Part shown: positions 5,158 to 9,156 of the stretch, piece by piece
How the letters are laid out: the number at the start of each line of letters is the position of its first letter
Position numbering within the stretch: position 1 is the stretch's first letter
Assembly (NCBI GenBank): GCA_964553025.1
Contig: CAZKJF010000009.1
Span: 1-9,156 of the forward strand
DNA from: 2-01-FULL-49-17 sp964553025
GTDB taxonomy: Bacteria; Patescibacteriota; Minisyncoccia; 2-02-FULL-40-12; GWA2-44-9
DNA: 9,156 bases
Direction of reading: 5' to 3'
Made by a program: the position numbers and the translations under genes
The notes under the pieces: model-generated
Told to the model about the DNA's origin: nothing
What the model saw: the letters and a program-made list of their open reading frames with translations, nothing else
The model's database searches: none

Positions 5158-6020
5158 TGTCGCAATATATTTCGGAAGAAAAAATTGATGAGCTGGAATT
5201 GAAAGCGAACGAGGCGCGCGAGCTTCTGATTGAGGCACTAATGGAAGCGGGGAGCGGGCACACCGCCGGCCCCTTGGGCATGGCCGATATTTTTACGGCC
5301 ATGTATTTTCATGTGTTGAACCACAAGCCTGATCAGCCGGATTGGCCTGATCGGGACCGGCTCATTCTTTCAAACGGCCACATTACACCGATCCGCTATG
5401 TGACCATGGCTATGGCGGGATATTTTCCGGTCGAAGAACTCAAAACGCTGCGCAAATTCGGGTCGCGGCTGCAGGGTCATCCCGAACGCGAACGCTTGCC
5501 GGGCCTGGAAACCACCTCCGGCCCGCTCGGCTCGGGGCTGGGTCAAGCAGCCGGCATCGCCTATGCTGCGCGCATGGATAAAAAAGATTTCCGGACGTAT
5601 TGCTTTATGTCTGACGGCGAACATGAAGAAGGAATTCTCTGGGAATCGGCTATGTTTGCGGGCAAAAACAAATTACACAATCTCACCGGCGTCATTGACC
5701 GCAACAACATTCAGATCGACGGCATGACCGAGGACGTGATGCCCCTTGAAAACCTGCGCGCCAAGTACGAGGCTTTTAACTGGCACGTGCTGGAATGCGA
5801 CGGCCACAATATTGAGCAGTTCGTGGATCGTATTCAGGAGGCAAAAGCGGTCTATGAAAAACCGACTGTCATCATTGCTCACACCATTCCCGGCAAAGGC
5901 GTCCGCGAGATTGAATTTGATTACAACTGGCACGGCAAACCGCCGACCAAGGAAGAAGGGGCTAAGTTTTTAGCTGAATTGCGTACGCTCAAAGGAAAGA
6001 TTCAAAGCGAACATCAATAA
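5157..6020 (+). CDS. Transketolase, N-terminal (pyrophosphate-binding) subunit
   Basis: This 287-residue protein corresponds to the N-terminal half of transketolase, which with the next gene product should form the active thiamine-diphosphate enzyme that moves two-carbon units between sugar phosphates. Visible signatures are GSGHTAGPLGMADI (32-45), ILSNGHITP (70-78), TSGPLGSGLGQAAG (120-133) and the ThDP-metal motif SDGEHEEG (152-159) followed by DRNNIQIDG (181-189). In the metal motif D153 and N183 are the expected ligands; the first residue is Ser rather than the textbook Gly. IPGKGV (about 249-254) is also typical. Split transketolases are usual in archaea and many Patescibacteria, so the split is not damage. 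The ATG overlaps the gap stop by one base, and its own stop overlaps the next ATG the same way. Confidence 0.95.
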   Translation: MSQYISEEKIDELELKANEARELLIEALMEAGSGHTAGPLGMADIFTAMYFHVLNHKPDQPDWPDRDRLILSNGHITPIRYVTMAMAGYFPVEELKTLRKFGSRLQGHPERERLPGLETTSGPLGSGLGQAAGIAYAARMDKKDFRTYCFMSDGEHEEGILWESAMFAGKNKLHNLTGVIDRNNIQIDGMTEDVMPLENLRAKYEAFNWHVLECDGHNIEQFVDRIQEAKAVYEKPTVIIAHTIPGKGVREIEFDYNWHGKPPTKEEGAKFLAELRTLKGKIQSEHQ

Positions 6021-7000
6021 TGATGAATCCTGATCAAAAACTCATCGCTGATTTATCGAAAGCTGAAATGGCGCCCACGCGCGACGGTTTCGGCAAGGGG
6101 GCGGTCCGTGCCGGCGAAAAAGACGATCGAGTCATGGTATTGTGCGCGGATCTGACCGAATCCACGCGTGCTTTGTGGTTCAAAGAAAAATTTCCCGAAC
6201 GATTCGTCGAACTGGGCGTAGCCGAGCAGAATATGGCGGTTGTCGCATCCGGCATGGCTAACTACGGCAAGATTCCGTTCATCGCTTCATATGCGACATT
6301 CAGCCCCGGCCGCAATAATGAACAAATTCGAACCAATATCGCCATCAATAATGTGCCGGTCAAAGTGGTCGGCGCCCATGCGGGAATTTCAGTCGGACCT
6401 GACGGCGCAACTCATCAAGCCTTGGAAGATATTGCGCTGATGCGCGTGGTGCCGCGGATGGTTGTTGTTGTGCCGTGCGACGCCGTCGAGGCCGAAAAGG
6501 CGACGTTCGCTCTGGCGTTCAATGGCCAGCCGTCATACCTTCGCGTCGGCCGCGAGAAATCGCCGGTGTTCACAACCCCGGAAACCCCGTTTGAGGTCGG
6601 CCGCGCGGAGATGTTGCGCGACGGGGGAGACGCGGCGATCGTCGGTTGCGGCATGTTGCTTTATAACGCGCTCCGCGCGGCCGAGGAGTTGGCCGCCGAA
6701 GGCGTCCAGTGCACGGTTATCAATTCGCATACCATTAAGCCGCTGGACGAAAAAACAATCCTTGCCGCCGCTCGGAAAACAGGAGCGATCGTGAGTGTGG
6801 AAGAACATCAAATTGCCGGCGGGCTGGGTTCGGCGGTGGCTGAAGTTCTGGTTCGCAGTTTCCCCGTCCCGCAGGAGTTCATCGGCATTCAGGATCGGTT
6901 CGGCGAATCCGGCACGGCTTCGGAGCTGATTGAGGCCTTCGGCCTCGGCGTCAGCCATATCAAAGCGGCCGTGAAAAAAGCAATCTCCCGCAAGAAATAA
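6020..7000 (+). CDS. Transketolase, C-terminal subunit
   Basis: The 326-residue partner of the preceding subunit contains the pyrimidine-binding domain and the C-terminal domain. The catalytic glutamate that activates ThDP is E69 in FVELGVAEQNM. ASYATFSPGR (about 89-98) and HAGISVGPDGATHQALED (about 119-136) match the substrate-side pyrimidine domain. The C-terminal domain includes VINSHTIKPLD and VEEHQIAGGLGSAVAEVL, as in split transketolases and the related DXS/pyruvate-dehydrogenase families. Pairing with an adjacent transketolase N-half favours transketolase over DXS. Either of two adjacent ATGs (6020/6023) could start it; the first overlaps the upstream stop. The last codons, AAG AAA TAA, lie within the bidirectional terminator stem. 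Completes a GAPDH-transketolase operon that links triose phosphates to the non-oxidative pentose phosphate pathway. Confidence 0.95.
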   Translation: MMNPDQKLIADLSKAEMAPTRDGFGKGAVRAGEKDDRVMVLCADLTESTRALWFKEKFPERFVELGVAEQNMAVVASGMANYGKIPFIASYATFSPGRNNEQIRTNIAINNVPVKVVGAHAGISVGPDGATHQALEDIALMRVVPRMVVVVPCDAVEAEKATFALAFNGQPSYLRVGREKSPVFTTPETPFEVGRAEMLRDGGDAAIVGCGMLLYNALRAAEELAAEGVQCTVINSHTIKPLDEKTILAAARKTGAIVSVEEHQIAGGLGSAVAEVLVRSFPVPQEFIGIQDRFGESGTASELIEAFGLGVSHIKAAVKKAISRKK

Positions 7001-7027
7001 TCCCGCCGGAGGCGGGATTATTTCTTG
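6991..7027. terminator. Bidirectional terminator, transketolase / UDG
   Basis: A perfect 17-bp stem (6991-7007 with 7011-7027) has a three-base GGA loop. The TCCCGCC/GGCGGGA core is flanked by AAGAAATAA on the left and TTATTTCTT on the right. It ends both convergent genes; both TAA stops and the preceding Lys-Lys codons of each gene are part of the stem. Confidence 0.92.
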
Positions 7028-7566
7028 AGCAATTCTTTTACTTTGGCCAGATCAGCTTGGATCGTCTGTTTAATCTGGGGATTTGTCGCCGCGTGGCCGG
7101 GGTGATATGTAGGGACGAGGGTGTAGGTGCCGAAATTGAAGGTCCGGCCGTGGACATTATCCAGGGGCTGGCGCAGCCCGACTCCGTTCAGGGCCAAGGT
7201 GCCGAGCGTTACCACGACGGTTGGCGCCAAGGTGCGGATCTCTTCTTTGAGGAAGTTCGAATGCGATTTGAGTTCTTTCGGAGAAATCGCCGTGCCTGAT
7301 TGCGGAGTGTATTTGACTGCGTTGGTGATATAGACTTTTTTCTTGTCGATCCCGATGGTCTTGAGAATTTGATGGAGCGTTTTTTCAGAAATGCCGGCCA
7401 GGGCTTTGGATTCTTTTTGTTCGAATTCACCGGGCATTTCACTGACGAAAACTATTTTTGCGCCGACTAAACCACTGCCGAATATTAATTTCTTGTCTTT
7501 GAATTTGCTCTTGATGGATCGGTGGATCCGTGCGAGCTCCGGCTGGTTTTGTGTCGGGGCCGTCAT
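7018..7566 (-). CDS. Family-4-like uracil-DNA glycosylase homologue lacking cysteines
   Basis: The 182-residue protein matches the uracil-DNA glycosylase superfamily, closest in pattern to family 4 (UDGa), which excises uracil from DNA. The motif KIVFVSEMPGEFE (37-49) corresponds to the family's GEAPG motif. KKVYITNAVKY (76-86) and PTVVVTLGTLAL (115-126) match the central strands, and VPTYHPG (151-157) supplies the catalytic-loop His155. Family 4 enzymes bind a [4Fe-4S] cluster through four cysteines. This protein has none: the usual VKCRP reads VKYTP, the later helix cysteine is absent (KSHSNFL), and the N-terminal C-x2-C region has no cysteine. It should therefore be cluster-free, and activity is uncertain. 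No clear Shine-Dalgarno precedes the ATG. It is convergent with transketolase and ends in the shared terminator with Lys-Lys-stop. Confidence 0.85.
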   Translation of the reverse strand: MTAPTQNQPELARIHRSIKSKFKDKKLIFGSGLVGAKIVFVSEMPGEFEQKESKALAGISEKTLHQILKTIGIDKKKVYITNAVKYTPQSGTAISPKELKSHSNFLKEEIRTLAPTVVVTLGTLALNGVGLRQPLDNVHGRTFNFGTYTLVPTYHPGHAATNPQIKQTIQADLAKVKELLKK

Positions 7567-7694
7567 AGGGTGCAGTTAGAGACTCCCGTTCCGTTGGCTA
7601 GAGCTTATCAAAATAACGCCCAAATTGCAAGTTCGAGATGAGTTTTTGGTCTGATGTCAAGTTGATATCTTGGATTTAAGGATCAGCGGATTAT

Positions 7695-7723
7695 TTGCCG
7701 TCGGCGATCATTTTTGGTATACT
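7695..7723 (+). promoter_or_regulatory. Promoter of the tRNA-Ile/tRNA-Ala unit
   Basis: TTGCCG (7695-7700), a 17-base spacer and TATACT (7718-7723) with an upstream TGG extended -10 make the best promoter in the window. Transcription would start near 7730, about 30 bases before tRNA-Ile. The rest of 7567-7694 is gene-free and AT-rich, with nothing else recognisable. Confidence 0.7.
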
Positions 7724-7759
7724 TTCAGAGAAAAAATTGAGTTTTCGTATGCGTTTCTT

Positions 7760-7834
7760 GGGTGCGTAGTTCAGTGGTAGAACGCGTTCCTGATAAGAAC
7801 GAGGTCGTAGGTCCGATTCCTACCGCACCCACCA
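7760..7834 (+). tRNA. tRNA-Ile (GAT), CCA encoded, C at position 55
   Basis: The cloverleaf folds fully. The acceptor is GGGTGCG/CGCACCC, the D stem is GTTC/GAAC with GG in the loop, the anticodon stem is CGTTC/GAACG with loop CTGATAA (anticodon GAT), and the T stem is GTAGG/CCTAC. Discriminator A and CCA (7832-7834) are encoded. The T loop reads TCCGATT, so the near-universal T54-U55-C56 is T-C-C, with C at position 55 (7813). The D loop is short (AGTGGTA). The GAT anticodon reads AUC and AUU codons. A 20-base spacer separates it from tRNA-Ala, with which it is surely co-transcribed. Confidence 0.95.
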
Positions 7835-7854
7835 GAACCCTGAAGTCCGCTCGC

Positions 7855-7927
7855 GGGCCGTTAGCTCAGTTGGTAGAGCGCCTCATTTGCAATGAGGAGG
7901 TCGCCGGTTCGAATCCGGCACGGTCCA
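7855..7927 (+). tRNA. tRNA-Ala (TGC), CCA not encoded
   Basis: The cloverleaf has an acceptor GGGCCGT/ACGGTCC with one G-U pair, a D stem GCTC/GAGC, an anticodon stem CCTCA/TGAGG with loop TTTGCAA (anticodon TGC), and a T stem GCCGG/CCGGC with the normal TTCGAAT loop. The acceptor contains G at position 3 opposite U at position 70; I do not see the classical G3-U70 identity pair in any other arrangement, so this pair fits the alanine identity rule. The discriminator A (7927) is followed by CCG, so the CCA end must be completed by tRNA nucleotidyltransferase, unlike tRNA-Ile next to it. Only 24 bases separate it from the permease start codon. Confidence 0.96.
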
Positions 7928-7951
7928 CCGAAGAAGTCTCGAAAACGATAT

Positions 7952-8686
7952 ATGCAACGGAATACTCATCACGGACATCGATTGGTTATGTACCGCTCGT
8001 GGCGGCACGTTGCGGCGACGGCAGGTTTGATCATTCTGCCGCTTGCGTTCCTTTTAGGTTTTGCCCATATTTCCCATGTTGAGACCCGGGTGCTGATTCA
8101 GAACCTGCTTGTCTCGTTGGGCCGAATTACCGTTGCATATATTTTGTCGGCTCTCATCGGCTGGGGCTGCGCAGTTCTATTCTACAAAGGTCGCCGCAGC
8201 GACGTTGCGCTGCCGGTTTTTGACGTTCTCCAAAGCTTTCCAACCTATGCGGCCCTGCCGCTGGCCGTGCTGTACTGGGGCGCTTCGAATTTCACGGTGA
8301 TCGTATTTCTGGTGTTGGCAATTGTCTGGCCGATTTTCTTTTCCGTCATCAGTTCGCTGAAATTAATCCGTCGCGATTGGCAGGAAGCTGTCGAGATTTC
8401 GGGATTGCACGGCTGGGATTATGTGAGAAAATTTTTGATTCCGGTGAGTATGCCAGGCCTGATGACGGGTTCGGTAATTGGATTAGGGGATGGCTGGGAG
8501 GCGCTGGTGGCGACCGAAATCATCGTCGGCCTGCACACGGGCCTGGGCGCGTTTTTCCAATCATCGTCCGACAATCTGCAGGTTACGCTGCTGGGAATTT
8601 TCGGATTGCTGCTCGTCATTTTTGCCATTAACAAGCTGATCTGGCTGCCGCTGCTGAACCGCAGCCATCAGATGACCGAAGAATAA
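7952..8686 (+). CDS. ABC transporter permease, NitT/TauT (SsuC-like) family
   Basis: The inner-membrane permease of an importer in the nitrate/sulfonate/taurine/bicarbonate group; substrate cannot be told from sequence. It is 244 residues from the ATG at 7952. Upstream in-frame starts lie within tRNA-Ala and encode a basic tail with no family counterpart, so they are rejected; ATG 7988 is also possible. There are about six hydrophobic segments, the first at 19-40. LPVFDVLQSFPTYAALPL (87-104) is typical of the SsuC/TauC group. The EAA loop that docks on the ATPase is at 145-164: EAVEISGLHGWDYV then KFLIP. Then comes DGWEALVATEII (180-191). No terminator separates it from tRNA-Ala, and no Shine-Dalgarno is visible. 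The ATPase gene starts one base after its stop. No substrate-binding protein gene is in the window; it may lie beyond the end. Confidence 0.9.
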   Translation: MQRNTHHGHRLVMYRSWRHVAATAGLIILPLAFLLGFAHISHVETRVLIQNLLVSLGRITVAYILSALIGWGCAVLFYKGRRSDVALPVFDVLQSFPTYAALPLAVLYWGASNFTVIVFLVLAIVWPIFFSVISSLKLIRRDWQEAVEISGLHGWDYVRKFLIPVSMPGLMTGSVIGLGDGWEALVATEIIVGLHTGLGAFFQSSSDNLQVTLLGIFGLLLVIFAINKLIWLPLLNRSHQMTEE

Positions 8687-8687
8687 T

Positions 8688-9156
8688 ATGTCCTACGCGA
8701 TTAAACTGACAAAAGTCTCGCAGACGTTCCGGGGAGTGCGCGGAGCGAAGCTCCGCGCACTGGCGGACGTTGATCTTGAAATCCATCCGGGCGAGTTTTT
8801 TGTTCTGGTCGGGCCGTCCGGCTCTGGCAAATCCACCTTGCTTCGGATTATGAGTGGTTTGGAAAAAACCTTCACCGGTTCGGTTGAATTCGGCGAAGGA
8901 TTTTCCCGCGATTCCGTCAGTTTCGTATTCCAGCAATTCGCGCTCTTGCCGTGGCTGACAGTGCGCGAAAATATCGAGATGGGTTTGAATCGCCAGTCGC
9001 TGGCCGCCCGCCGGGCCCGCAGCACGATCGAAATGGAGCGGCTGGGTTTGACCAAATTCGCCAACGCCTACCCGCACGAACTCTCGGGCGGCCAGCGGCA
9101 GCGCGTCGGCATTGCCCGGGCGCTGGCCACCGATCCCAAGATTATTTTCATGGACG
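8688..9156 (+). CDS. ABC transporter ATP-binding protein, NitT/TauT family (partial)
   Basis: The reading frame is open from the ATG at 8688 to the window edge (156 residues seen; family members are about 240-270). It is the ATPase that powers the adjacent permease. Walker A is GPSGSGKST (42-50), the Q loop is FVFQQFALLPWLTVREN (79-95), and the signature is LSGGQRQRVGIARAL (132-146). Walker B begins IIFMD (152-156) and is cut off before its glutamate. The LLPW segment after the Q loop is characteristic of nitrate/sulfonate/taurine ATPases. Residues 16-25 (GVRGAKLRAL), in the variable loop before the ALADVDLEI strand, are encoded by a perfect 12-bp palindrome. There is a one-base gap after the permease stop, so coupling is likely. 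Confidence 0.95.
   Translation, partial: MSYAIKLTKVSQTFRGVRGAKLRALADVDLEIHPGEFFVLVGPSGSGKSTLLRIMSGLEKTFTGSVEFGEGFSRDSVSFVFQQFALLPWLTVRENIEMGLNRQSLAARRARSTIEMERLGLTKFANAYPHELSGGQRQRVGIARALATDPKIIFMD
8735..8761. repeat. Perfect 12-bp inverted repeat, three-base loop, in the ABC ATPase
   Basis: AGTGCGCGGAGC (8735-8746) and GCTCCGCGCACT (8750-8761) pair exactly around a GAA loop. It encodes the variable loop between the first two strands of the ATPase, where family members tolerate insertions. No T run follows, so it does not look like an intrinsic terminator. Confidence 0.85.

Noticed and set aside
6932..6946. A GAGGCC-TTC-GGCCTC hairpin in the transketolase gene, and a similar 6-bp one at 7165-7179.
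   Set aside because: Six-base stems are expected by chance in GC-rich coding sequence of this length, so they were not counted with the longer palindromes.
7892..7951. An ATG inside tRNA-Ala as the permease start.
   Set aside because: It would place 12 codons in the tRNA and add a basic tail lacking family similarity; the ATG at 7952 leaves a normal permease.
7762..8082. A 106-codon open frame across both tRNA genes.
   Set aside because: Its first half is translated tRNA sequence and its second half is a shifted frame of the permease gene.
1..9156. CRISPR arrays, transposases, phage or toxin-antitoxin genes, retron or other defence cassettes.
   Set aside because: No regularly spaced repeats, terminal inverted repeats with target duplications, or recognisable gene of these classes was seen on either strand.

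Overview
The window looks like chromosomal DNA from an uncultivated bacterium, most likely a member of the Patescibacteria (CPR). This rests on a 16S rRNA 3' end that departs from normally invariant bases, short densely packed genes, a transketolase split into two genes, small SpoU-type and SIMPL proteins, very few Shine-Dalgarno sites, and tightly overlapping start/stop codons. Phylum placement is inference by eye. The standard code is supported: the TrmH-family gene ends on TGA, and no gene needs TGA to be read as a sense codon.

Layout. Positions 1-222 are the last part of a 16S rRNA gene. A structured trailer follows and ends in a strong hairpin at 432-468; no 23S, 5S or ITS tRNA follows it. 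Next come two small membrane-protein genes (489-1318), the second with a bacterial PH domain, convergent with a SIMPL/DUF541 protein (1348-2079, minus). A divergent plus-strand pair encodes a TrmH/SpoU-family RNA methyltransferase and ribonuclease HII (2118-3208). Then comes a membrane-anchored protein with a Ser/Pro/Thr linker (3326-4057).

The central block (4141-7000) is a compact carbon-metabolism operon: GAPDH, transketolase N-terminal subunit and transketolase C-terminal subunit. The stop and start codons overlap by one base (TAATG) at both junctions, which suggests translational coupling. GAPDH plus transketolase joins lower glycolysis to the non-oxidative pentose phosphate pathway. A convergent family-4-like uracil-DNA glycosylase homologue (7018-7566, minus) has no cysteines at all. 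A good promoter then drives tRNA-Ile(GAT) and tRNA-Ala(TGC), the pair that normally sits in the 16S-23S spacer, followed after 24 bases by a NitT/TauT-type ABC permease and its ATPase, which runs off the window end.

Most notable are several perfect inverted repeats with exactly three-base loops. Some are terminators between genes; others (12, 13 and 16 bp stems) lie inside protein-coding genes and lack U tracts. No CRISPR array, transposase, phage gene or obvious new multi-gene defence system is visible. The unusual content is in RNA-gene organisation, residue-level deviations and the palindromes.
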